Shown piece after piece: positions 1 to 6,669 of a stretch of DNA of 34,726 nt. Location: assembly GCF_004348515.1 (NCBI RefSeq), contig NZ_SMKH01000050.1, positions 1 through 34,726 of the forward strand, in the 5' to 3' direction. The DNA is from Actinomadura sp. KC345 (lineage in GTDB: Bacteria; Actinomycetota; Actinomycetes; Streptosporangiales; Streptosporangiaceae). Positions within the stretch are counted from its first letter, which is position 1, and each line of letters begins with the position of its first letter. A program made the translations under genes and the position numbers. The notes below the pieces were generated by a model. That model did no database searches and was not told the origin of the DNA. It worked only from the letters and a program-made list of their open reading frames with translations.

Positions 1-1260
1 GATGGGGAGGGTGCGGGGGCCTCGGACCTGGCCTGCGGACCAGGTGACGGCGGACGGGTCGTCCAGGGTGAAGGACGGGATGCGTTCCAGCCACACCTCC
101 AGGGCCACACGCAGTTCCATGCGGGCCAGGTGGGAGCCGACGCAGCGGTGGATGCCGAGGCCGAAGGCGGAGTGGCGGTTGACCTCGCGGTCGATCACCA
201 CCTCGTCCGCCCGGTCGAACTGCGCCGGGTCGCGGTTGGCCGCCGGGAACGACAGCAGGACCCAGTCGTCGGCCTTCATGTCGACGCCGCCCCAGTGCAT
301 GTCCTCCTTGACCAGCCGCGCCATGGTGACCGGCGCGTAGGCGCGGAGGAACTCCTCCATCGCCGACGGCAGCAGGGCCGGGTCGGCGACGAGGCGCTCA
401 CGGTCGGACGGTGTCTTCGCCAGATGCCACAGGGAGGCGCCGATCGCGCTCCACGTCGTGTCGATACCGGCGATGAGGAGGAGGGCCATGGTCCCGGAGA
501 CGTGGGCCGGTTCGAGTTTCCGCCCGTAGAGCTCGGCTTCGATGAGGTACGTCGTGAGGTCGTCGCGCGGGTTCTCGATGTGGTCGCGGATCTGCGTGTG
601 CAGGTAGTCGAACAGGTTCTCCATCCGCTGGATGCGCTCTTCGGGCGGGGAGTTGACGCCTTCGAGGGCGTTCTCGACGAACCGGCGGAACTGCGGGCCG
701 TCCTCCGGTGGGAAGCCGAGCATGTCCGCGATGACCCGCACCGGGATGTGCTGTGCGTAGTCGTGCGCGGCGTCGACGACGTCGCGGCCTTCGAGGGAGT
801 CGATGAGCGCGTGGCAGAAGGCCCGGGTCGCCGGCTCCAGCTTCCCGACCGCCGACTTGGTGAACGCTGGGAGCAGCAGCCTGCGCGCGTCGCGGTGGAA
901 CGGCGGGTCGGACGAGATCGGCGGGACGCCTCCCACCGGGGCGATCTCGCGCGGCGGCCGGAAGTTGCTCATGATGATCGACCGGGACGAGAAGTGCTCG
1001 GTGTCGTAGGCGATCGCCGCGACGTCCTCGTGCCGGGTGGGGAGCCAGCCGCCGCCGAACCGCTCGGTGCGCGCGAACGGGCAGCGCCACCGCAGGTCGT
1101 CCTGGATCGGGTACGGGTCGGCGGCCCACTCCGGTTCGAGGTGGGAGAAGTCGGTCGCCCAGTCCGAGACGGGGCCGGTGATGATCTCGTTGCGGACGCC
1201 GAGCGGGCGCTTGTCGCGCATCTCCTCGAAGCCCTTGTCGAAGCGGTCGTCGCCGGTCAT
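1..1260 (-). CDS. Cytochrome P450 (C-terminus beyond left edge)
   Basis: Heme-thiolate monooxygenase; 420 codons are inside the window and the protein continues past position 1, probably by only a few residues because the heme loop is already present. Visible motifs are the I-helix oxygen-binding AGIDTT (residues 264-269), the K-helix ExxR as EEFLR (302-306) and the heme loop FGLGIHRCVG with ligand Cys373. The ATG at 1260-1258 has GGAGG just upstream, inside the end of the ferredoxin gene, and lies one base after the ferredoxin stop. The TetR-ferredoxin-P450 order says the ferredoxin is its electron donor; a reductase would have to come from elsewhere. The substrate cannot be read from the sequence. 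Soluble bacterial class I P450s are usually about 400 residues, so this is full size. Confidence 0.95.
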   Translation of the reverse strand, partial: MTGDDRFDKGFEEMRDKRPLGVRNEIITGPVSDWATDFSHLEPEWAADPYPIQDDLRWRCPFARTERFGGGWLPTRHEDVAAIAYDTEHFSSRSIIMSNFRPPREIAPVGGVPPISSDPPFHRDARRLLLPAFTKSAVGKLEPATRAFCHALIDSLEGRDVVDAAHDYAQHIPVRVIADMLGFPPEDGPQFRRFVENALEGVNSPPEERIQRMENLFDYLHTQIRDHIENPRDDLTTYLIEAELYGRKLEPAHVSGTMALLLIAGIDTTWSAIGASLWHLAKTPSDRERLVADPALLPSAMEEFLRAYAPVTMARLVKEDMHWGGVDMKADDWVLLSFPAANRDPAQFDRADEVVIDREVNRHSAFGLGIHRCVGSHLARMELRVALEVWLERIPSFTLDDPSAVTWSAGQVRGPRTLPI

Positions 1261-1261
1261 G

Positions 1262-1462
1262 TCACTCCTCCCCGACGGTGCCGATCGCCCGCTCGGGACA
1301 GTTCGCGACCGCGCGGCGGGCCTCGTTCTCCTGGTCCGGTTTCACGGCGCCGTCGCCGAGGACCGTCCCGTAGCCCTCGTCGTCCTCGCCGAACAGGCCG
1401 GGGGCCAGGTCGTAGCAGCGGCCGTGTCCCTGGCAGCGTCCCTGGTCTATCTGCACTTTCAC
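1262..1462 (-). CDS. 3Fe-4S type ferredoxin, P450 partner
   Basis: A 66-residue small ferredoxin that would pass electrons to the adjacent P450. Cluster ligands visible are Cys10 and Cys16 in CQGHGRC and Cys55 in NCPERAI. The place where a 4Fe-4S protein has a further Cys holds His13, the pattern typical of actinobacterial P450-linked ferredoxins, which usually carry 3Fe-4S clusters. The start is GTG at 1462-1460, chosen because GGGAGGAA lies just upstream and because it overlaps the TetR stop as GTGA. A longer upstream extension in frame only shadows the TetR gene. The tight coupling to both neighbours indicates one transcript. Confidence 0.93.
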   Translation of the reverse strand: MKVQIDQGRCQGHGRCYDLAPGLFGEDDEGYGTVLGDGAVKPDQENEARRAVANCPERAIGTVGEE

Positions 1463-2076
1463 TGGGTTCCTCCCGTCTGTGCCGCGGGTCCGTCCGGCGC
1501 GAGCGCCGCCGCGATGCGGGCGAGGAGCGCGGACCACTCCTCGTCCCCGACCGCGTGCAGGTCCGGCGGGACGAGCGCGCTGCCCATGCCCAGCAGGAGG
1601 CAGAGGTGGGCGAGCGCGTTCGGTGAGACGGCGGCGTCCAGTTCGTCCCCGGCCTGCCCGACGCGCACCAGCCCGGCGAGCCAGTCGCCGCGTTCGCCCA
1701 CGTAGTCGCGCATGGGGCGGGCCACCTCCTCATCGCGGCGGGCCGCGACGAGCGCCTCCACGATCAGGTACCCGGCCGCGTCGCGGCGACGGGGAAGCCA
1801 CCGCCCGGCGGTGAGCAGCAGCTCGGTGACCGGACGGTCGGGGTCGGCGGCGAACAGGTCGTCGAGCATCCGCCGTCCGTGCGCCCGCAACGCCGCCACC
1901 AGCAGCTCCGCCTTGGAGCCGAAGTGCGCGTAGAGGGCGCCGTTGCTCACGCCCGCGGCCCGCGCGATGTCGGCGACGCGCGTCCCGTCGTACCCGTGCC
2001 GCGCGAACGCGTCCGCCGCGGCTCGCAACAGCCGCTCCCGCGTCTCCGCCGGGGTGACGCCCGCGATACGCCCCAT
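1459..2076 (-). CDS. TetR-family regulator of the P450 operon
   Basis: A 205-residue one-component repressor. The N-terminal helix-turn-helix is clear (residues about 11-57, with VADIARAAGVSNGALYAHFGSK), followed by a divergent all-helical ligand-binding domain. It is the first gene of the TetR-ferredoxin-P450 operon, and its TGA overlaps the ferredoxin GTG by four bases, so it probably autoregulates and controls the P450 in response to a substrate-like ligand. No Shine-Dalgarno is evident before the ATG at 2076-2074; the AT-rich stretch directly upstream suggests a leaderless or near-leaderless message. The ligand is unknown. Confidence 0.9.
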   Translation of the reverse strand: MGRIAGVTPAETRERLLRAAADAFARHGYDGTRVADIARAAGVSNGALYAHFGSKAELLVAALRAHGRRMLDDLFAADPDRPVTELLLTAGRWLPRRRDAAGYLIVEALVAARRDEEVARPMRDYVGERGDWLAGLVRVGQAGDELDAAVSPNALAHLCLLLGMGSALVPPDLHAVGDEEWSALLARIAAALAPDGPAAQTGGTQ

Positions 2077-2103
2077 GACGAAATTAAAAGACCGTTCATT
2101 TGA
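2077..2103 (-). promoter_or_regulatory. Putative promoter/operator of the TetR-P450 operon
   Basis: This is the only AT-rich stretch in an otherwise very GC-rich neighbourhood and it abuts the TetR start. Read on the minus strand it holds AAATGAA and TTTAATTT, which form an imperfect inverted repeat around CGGTCT, plausible as a -10 overlapped by an autoregulatory TetR site. There is no clear -35, so this is a weak call. Confidence 0.3.
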
Positions 2104-2135
2104 TGGGTCAAGACCTCGGGCGGCGGCCGGGCCGG

Positions 2136-2702
2136 TCAGTTCGGGCGGGGGCGGTCGAGGAGGAGGTCGGCGGCGTGGGCGAGAACCTCGGCGCGGGTGC
2201 GGCCGTTATGGTCGGCCTGGAGGAAGTGGCCGCCGATCGCGGCGCAGAAGGCGAGGAGGCTGCGCGCCTCGACCTCGTCGGGGTCGGAGCAGAAGGTGCC
2301 GATCATCTCGCGCAGCAGCGCCATGCGCCGGTTGTCGACCCGCCGCAGCCGTTCGGCGGCCCGCTCGTCGCGCCGGGCCCAGTCGCGGATCGCGAGGTCG
2401 ATGGGCAGCAGGCGGTCGCCGGAGAAGGTGAGCATGCCCGCCCGATGGATCTTGGTCTTCGGGTCGCCGCCCTCCTGCTCGACGCGGTCGATCACCTCGT
2501 CGGTGCTCTCCCGCTCCCAGGCGTCCAGCATCGCCGTCAGGAGTGCGTCGCGGTCGGCGAAGTACCCGTAGAAGCCGCCCTTGGTGACGCCGAGGCGCTT
2601 CGCCAGTGCCTCGACGCGGACGGCGTCCACGCCGCCGGCGGCCAAGGCGCGCAGCCCCTCCTCCACCCATCTGTCACGTGGCGTCCGAACGGCTGCCGCC
2701 AT
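2136..2702 (-). CDS. TetR-family regulator divergent from the DUF2867 gene
   Basis: A 188-residue repressor with the N-terminal TetR helix-turn-helix (VEALAKRLGVTKGGFYGYFADRDALL) and a C-terminal dimerisation/ligand domain. I chose the ATG at 2702-2700, preceded by AGGTGG at good spacing. A GTG nine bases further upstream (2711) is also possible, with GAGGTGAG before it, and would add three residues. It is divergent from the DUF2867 gene at 2798, and the 95-base spacer carries two nearly identical 16-bp palindromes, the arrangement of a TetR that represses both itself and its neighbour. The ligand is unknown. Confidence 0.9.
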   Translation of the reverse strand: MAAAVRTPRDRWVEEGLRALAAGGVDAVRVEALAKRLGVTKGGFYGYFADRDALLTAMLDAWERESTDEVIDRVEQEGGDPKTKIHRAGMLTFSGDRLLPIDLAIRDWARRDERAAERLRRVDNRRMALLREMIGTFCSDPDEVEARSLLAFCAAIGGHFLQADHNGRTRAEVLAHAADLLLDRPRPN

Positions 2703-2728
2703 GTGTCCCACCTCACCTCGACGTCAAA

Positions 2729-2744
2729 TATACGCATGCGTATA
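2729..2744. promoter_or_regulatory. TetR operator 1, perfect 16-bp palindrome
   Basis: TATACGCATGCGTATA is perfectly self-complementary. It lies 26 bases upstream of the TetR start and repeats almost exactly at 2764-2779. Length and symmetry are those of TetR-family operators. Confidence 0.85.
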
Positions 2745-2763
2745 GAAGGGCTAGCCTCACTTT

Positions 2764-2779
2764 TATACGCAAGCGTATA
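2764..2779. promoter_or_regulatory. TetR operator 2, near-perfect 16-bp palindrome
   Basis: TATACGCAAGCGTATA differs from operator 1 by one central base. The centres are 35 bp apart, somewhat over three helical turns. It ends five bases before the GGGAGG ribosome-binding site of the DUF2867 gene, so bound repressor would block that promoter. Confidence 0.85.
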
Positions 2780-2797
2780 GCCAAGGGAGGCACTGGG

Positions 2798-3301
2798 ATG
2801 ACCACACGTTCACAGGCGGGGAGCGGAACCCCGGGCAGCGTCGAGAGCGCCGTGGGGGCGGACGAGGTGCCCGCGGCCGTCCGCGCCCTCGGCTCGCTGC
2901 CCGGCATCGACTACGCCGACCTGTTCACTCTCGCCACCGAAGCGGAGGCGACACCGGAGCAGTGGGCGCGGGCGGCGTTCGGCGACGTCCCCAGCATCGG
3001 CGAACGGCTGATCTGGCGGGGGCTGCTCGGCCTGCGGCTCAGCCGTGGACGATCGCCGGACACCGTGGCCGGATGGCGGATCGACGGCCGCGGCGCGGAC
3101 TGGGTCCGGCTCCGGGCCGCCTCCTGGTTCCTGACCTGCAACCTCGTCGTCCGGACGAGTGACGGCCGGGTGTCGCTGGCCACGTTTCTGCACTACGACC
3201 GGAGGATCGGCCGTCTGGTGTGGCCCTGGATGTCGCCCGTCCACCGCCGGCTGGCACCCGGGTTGCTCCGCGAAGCCGACGCGAAGATCCGGGCCTCGTA
3301 G
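2798..3301 (+). CDS. DUF2867 family protein
   Basis: A 167-residue protein resembling the DUF2867 family, whose biochemical role is not established. Visible landmarks are GIDYADLFTL near residue 35, a central SIGERLIWRGLLGLRLSRG and the C-terminal SPVHRRLAPGLLREAD typical of the family. It has no signal peptide or clear membrane segment. GGGAGG at 2785-2790 fixes the ATG at 2798; longer upstream reading is ruled out by the two operators lying there. It is the only evident target of the divergent TetR, so it is probably induced by that regulator's ligand. It converges on the aryl-AMP ligase with seven bases between the stops. Confidence 0.85.
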   Translation: MTTRSQAGSGTPGSVESAVGADEVPAAVRALGSLPGIDYADLFTLATEAEATPEQWARAAFGDVPSIGERLIWRGLLGLRLSRGRSPDTVAGWRIDGRGADWVRLRAASWFLTCNLVVRTSDGRVSLATFLHYDRRIGRLVWPWMSPVHRRLAPGLLREADAKIRAS

Positions 3302-3308
3302 GGTAGGG

Positions 3309-4898
3309 CTACCCCGGCAGGCGGGCGGCCAGGGCCTTCTTGCTGATCTTTCCCACGGGCGTCCGGGGGAAGGCGTCGGCCGTCTCCAAGCGGTCGGGGA
3401 ACTTGTAGGCGGCCAATCCCCGGCCGCGCAGGAAGTCCTTGATCTCGCGGAGGTCCGGGGCTTTCTCTCCCTTCCTGAGGATGAGGAAGGCGCAGGTCCG
3501 CTCGCCCATCATGGGGTCGGGCAGGCCGACCACGGCCGCGTCGTGGATCGCCGGGTGGGTCAGGAGGTGGTTCTCCAGTTCCTCGGCGGAGACCTTGTCG
3601 CCGCCCCGGTTGATCTGGTCCTTCTCGCGGCCCTCGACGATCAGGTGGCCGGACGGGAGCCGGCGGACGAGGTCGCCGGTGCGGTAGAAGCCGTCCGGGG
3701 TGAAGGAGCGGGCGTTGTGCTCGGGCGCGCGGTAGTAGCCGCGGAGCGTGTACGGGCCTCGGGTGAGGAGTTCGCCCACCTCGCCGGGGGCCACCTGCGC
3801 GCCGTCCGGGTCCACGACGCGGATCTCGTCGGCGGGTGACAGGGGGCGGCCCTGCGTCCGCTCCACAAGGTCGCGGGGGTCGTCCAGGCGGGTGTAGTTG
3901 AGCAGGCCCTCCGCCATGCCGAACACCTGCTGGACCTGGCAGCCGAGGACGCGGGGGACCTCGGCGGCGCGCTCGGCGGCGAACTTGGCGCCGCCCACCT
4001 GGAGGAGTTCGAGGGACGAGAGGTCCTCGTCCTGCCAGGTCACCGCGTCCAGCCACAGCAGCGCGATCGGGGGGACGACCGCGCAGACGGTGGCGCGCTC
4101 GCGTTCGATGAGGGGGAACGCCTCGTCCGGGGACCCCGACGGGGACAGGACGACCGTGCCCCCGGTCGCGAAGACGCCGAGGACGCCGGGGCAGGCGAGC
4201 GCGAAGTTGTGCGCGGCGGGCAGGACGACCAGGTAGACGGTGTCGCGGGTGAAGCCGCAGACCTCCGCGCTGGCCTCCAGGTTGTAGACGTAGTCGCGGT
4301 GCGTCCGCGGGATGAGCTTCGGCAGGCCGGTGGTGCCTCCGGAGAGCAGGAAGACCCCGACGTCGGAGGGAGCCGGGCCCTCGATCTCCACCGGGTCGGC
4401 GTCCAGGGAGGCCAGCGGGGTGAACTCCTCCGCGTCGCCGTCCACGATGACGTGCTCGACGGGGAGCGTGCGGGCCATCGCGCGGTAGTCGAAGTCGCCG
4501 TCGCGTTCGGCGCAGACGTAGGCGCGGGCCCCCGACAGCTCGCACAGGTAGCGGATCTCGCTCTCGCGGTGGGCCGGGAGCGCCAGGACCGGGGCGGCGC
4601 CGATCCGCACCAGGGCCAGGAACGTGACGACGAAGCCGGTGGTGTTCGGGAGCTGGACCACGACCCGGTCCCCGCGTGCGATGCCGAGCCGCAGGAGCCC
4701 CGCGGCCGTCCGGGAGGCGCGGCGGGAGAGGTCGGCGTAGGTGAGGCGGTCGTCGCCGGCGACCAGCGCGACGCGTGCGGGGTCGCCGCGCAGGACGCCG
4801 CCGAGCACGCGGTCGCTCCAGTAGCCCTCGGCCGTGTAGCGGGCTTCGAGATCGGCGGGCCAGGGGGTGAAGCCGTCGGTGTCCATCGGCGGGCTCAC
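3309..4898 (-). CDS. Salicylate-AMP ligase (EntE/DhbE/MbtA family)
   Basis: A 529-residue stand-alone aryl adenylation enzyme that activates an aryl acid with ATP and loads it on an aryl carrier protein, here presumably that of the NRPS at 6649-10086. The ATP loop is SGGTTGLPK (186-194), the aryl-acid loop is HNFALAC (230-236), [11 protein letters not shown] lies at 326-336, and the catalytic Lys is in the C-terminal GKISKK. By the DhbE code, Cys at position 240 and Leu at 337 mark salicylate activators, whereas Ser and Val mark 2,3-dihydroxybenzoate; this protein has Cys236 and Leu333 at those places. The GTG start overlaps the panD stop as GTGA, so the two are translationally coupled; Met5 at 4886 is an alternative. 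Transcription comes from the iron-box promoter upstream of panD. Confidence 0.93.
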   Translation of the reverse strand: MSPPMDTDGFTPWPADLEARYTAEGYWSDRVLGGVLRGDPARVALVAGDDRLTYADLSRRASRTAAGLLRLGIARGDRVVVQLPNTTGFVVTFLALVRIGAAPVLALPAHRESEIRYLCELSGARAYVCAERDGDFDYRAMARTLPVEHVIVDGDAEEFTPLASLDADPVEIEGPAPSDVGVFLLSGGTTGLPKLIPRTHRDYVYNLEASAEVCGFTRDTVYLVVLPAAHNFALACPGVLGVFATGGTVVLSPSGSPDEAFPLIERERATVCAVVPPIALLWLDAVTWQDEDLSSLELLQVGGAKFAAERAAEVPRVLGCQVQQVFGMAEGLLNYTRLDDPRDLVERTQGRPLSPADEIRVVDPDGAQVAPGEVGELLTRGPYTLRGYYRAPEHNARSFTPDGFYRTGDLVRRLPSGHLIVEGREKDQINRGGDKVSAEELENHLLTHPAIHDAAVVGLPDPMMGERTCAFLILRKGEKAPDLREIKDFLRGRGLAAYKFPDRLETADAFPRTPVGKISKKALAARLPG

Positions 4899-5302
4899 CG
4901 TCCGGCGAGCTGGGCCGGGGCCCCGGGAACGGGTTCGGCCGGGTCCGTGCCGAGCGCGACGATGCGGTTGGCGGCGTCCACGTGGACGACCCGGGGCTCG
5001 TGGCGGTCCCTGCCCGCCTCGTCCACCGACGTGTAGGTGATGATGATGACCATGTCGCCGGGCTGGACCTGGCGGGCCGCCGCGCCGTTGACGCCGATCA
5101 CGCCGCTGCCCGCCTCACCGGTGATGGCGTAGGTGACGAGACGGGAGCCGTTGGTGATGTCGACGACGTGGACCTGTTCGCCCTCGACGATGTCCGCGGC
5201 CTCCATGAGATCCGCGTCGATCGTCAGGGAGCCCACGTAGTGCAGGTCCGCCTGTGTCACGGTCGCTCGGTGGATCTTTCCGTTCATCAGTGTCCGCTGC
5301 AC
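4895..5302 (-). CDS. panD: Aspartate 1-decarboxylase, pyruvoyl-type
   Basis: A 135-residue proenzyme that makes beta-alanine from L-aspartate after self-cleavage at Gly24-Ser25 to form the pyruvoyl group. Family-critical residues are all present: Lys9, His11, Tyr22, Gly24, Ser25, Arg54, Thr57, Tyr58 and Asn72. The GTG start at 5302 is supported by an upstream GAGGG and by the match of the N-terminus to other PanD proteins; an ATG at 5287 would remove residues conserved in the family. It is the first gene of a two-gene unit with the aryl-AMP ligase and lies directly behind an iron box, not near panB or panC. That points to a dedicated beta-alanine supply for a siderophore rather than for coenzyme A. 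Confidence 0.95.
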   Translation of the reverse strand: MQRTLMNGKIHRATVTQADLHYVGSLTIDADLMEAADIVEGEQVHVVDITNGSRLVTYAITGEAGSGVIGVNGAAARQVQPGDMVIIITYTSVDEAGRDRHEPRVVHVDAANRIVALGTDPAEPVPGAPAQLAGR

Positions 5303-5329
5303 CGGTACGCCCTCTTTCTCAAGACCAAC

Positions 5330-5348
5330 TAAGGCTAGGCTTACCTTA
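5330..5348. promoter_or_regulatory. IdeR/DmdR iron box between panD and the MFS exporter
   Basis: TAAGGCTAGGCTTACCTTA matches the actinobacterial consensus TTAGGTTAGGCTAACCTAA at 15 of 19 positions. It is the only such site in the 77-base divergent spacer and so should repress both panD-ligase (minus) and the exporter (plus) when iron is sufficient. Confidence 0.85.
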
Positions 5349-5379
5349 ACTACTTCCCCAGCAGAGGAGAACCCCGACG

Positions 5380-6669
5380 ATGCTCCGGCGACTGGTCATG
5401 GACATCGGCCCCCTGCGCGACAGCAAGCCGTTCCGCAACGTCTTCATCGCGCGCACCGTCTCGGTGTTCGGGATCGGCATGCTCGCGGTGGCGCTCCCCG
5501 TGCAGGTCTACGCGCTGACGGGGTCGACCGTGCACGTCGGCGCGGTCGCCGCCGCGGAGGGTTTCGCGCTCCTCGCGGGGTTCCTGTGGGGCGGCGTGCT
5601 GGCGGACCGGCACGACCGGAGGACGCTGATGCTGCGCGCCCGGACGGCCGCCGGGATCGGGTTCGTCCTGCTGGCGGTGAACGCGTTCCTCCCGTCCCCG
5701 TCGGTCGCCGCCCTGTACGTGCTGGCGGCATGGGACGGCCTCGCGACCGGCGTCAGCGTCACCGCCCTGCTGGCCGCGACGCCGTCGCTGGTCGCGCCGG
5801 ACAAGCTGGTCGCGGCGGGGGCGCTGAACGCGCTGACCGTCCGGCTCGGGTCGATGGTCTCGCCCGCGCTCGGCGGGCTCGTCGTGTCGGCGTTCGGCGT
5901 CGGCTGGAACTACACGGCCGCGGCGGCCGGGACCCTCGGCACCATCCTCCTGCTGACCGGCCTGCCGCCGCTCAAGCCCGCCGTCGCCGAGGATGAACCG
6001 GAACAGAACCCGCTGAAGGCGGTCGCGGACGGCTTCCGCTTCGTCGCCTCGCACCGCGTGGTCGGCTCCCTCATGCTGCTCGGACTGCTGTTCATGGTCG
6101 CGGGCGGCATCCCCGTCCTGATGCCCGCGTTCGCGACGCAGAGCCTGGACGGCGGGCCCACCACGGTCGGCCTGCTGTTCGCCGCGCCCGCCTGCGGCGC
6201 CGTGCTCGCGTCCGTCACCAGCGGCTGGGCCGGGACGTTCCGGCGGCCGGGGCTGGCACTGCTCGTCGCGTCCGTCGCCGGTTTCACGACGCTCGCCTGC
6301 CTGGGCTTCGCCCGCCATCCCGCCCTGGCCGTCGCGATCCTGTTCGTGTACGGGTTCGTCGAGTCGGTGGAGGAGATCCTGCGGTACGGGCTGATCCAGT
6401 CCCACACGCCCGACTCCCATCTCGGACGCGTCAACGCGCTCTGGGCGGCGCAGGAGACGGGAGGCGGCGCCATCGGGTCGCTGGGCGCCGGGGGCCTCGG
6501 CCGCTACCTCGCGCCGGGCGCCGCCATCGCCGTCTACGGGACGGTCAGCGCCGTGCTCGCGCTCGTCCTGGCGCTGACCCTCACCGGCCTGCGCACCGCG
6601 ACCATGCGGACGGGTCCGGAACCGAGTCCCGGGCCGAAGCCCGAACCGTCACCCGAGCCGGGCGCCTAG
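5380..6669 (+). CDS. EntS-like MFS siderophore exporter
   Basis: A 429-residue major facilitator transporter with about 12 hydrophobic segments. It starts [21 protein letters not shown] and has a loop [10 protein letters not shown] after the second segment, both typical of the EntS/YbdA enterobactin exporter branch. GAGGAGA at 5364-5370 supports the ATG at 5380. The C-terminus is an unusual Pro/Glu-rich tail ([17 protein letters not shown]). It is divergent from panD across one iron box, so it should be induced by iron starvation together with the synthesis genes. Its last 21 bases overlap the 3' end of the NRPS gene on the other strand, so the tail is encoded partly in shared sequence. Confidence 0.9.
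   Translation: MLRRLVMDIGPLRDSKPFRNVFIARTVSVFGIGMLAVALPVQVYALTGSTVHVGAVAAAEGFALLAGFLWGGVLADRHDRRTLMLRARTAAGIGFVLLAVNAFLPSPSVAALYVLAAWDGLATGVSVTALLAATPSLVAPDKLVAAGALNALTVRLGSMVSPALGGLVVSAFGVGWNYTAAAAGTLGTILLLTGLPPLKPAVAEDEPEQNPLKAVADGFRFVASHRVVGSLMLLGLLFMVAGGIPVLMPAFATQSLDGGPTTVGLLFAAPACGAVLASVTSGWAGTFRRPGLALLVASVAGFTTLACLGFARHPALAVAILFVYGFVESVEEILRYGLIQSHTPDSHLGRVNALWAAQETGGGAIGSLGAGGLGRYLAPGAAIAVYGTVSAVLALVLALTLTGLRTATMRTGPEPSPGPKPEPSPEPGA

Noticed and set aside
130-1626. A 498-codon plus-strand open frame opposite the P450, ferredoxin and TetR genes
   Set aside because: It crosses three well-supported minus-strand genes and has no family resemblance; it reflects third-position GC bias.
2742-2760. 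Possible iron box (GGCTAGCCTCA) between the two TetR operators
   Set aside because: Only the right half resembles the consensus, about 11 of 19 overall, and the DUF2867 gene has no evident link to iron. The same half does occur in the importer box, so it is kept only as a note.
6649-6669. 21-base overlap of the exporter and NRPS 3' ends read as an error or frameshift
   Set aside because: Both frames stay open to their stops and both proteins end sensibly; convergent overlaps of this size are common in compact actinomycete genomes.
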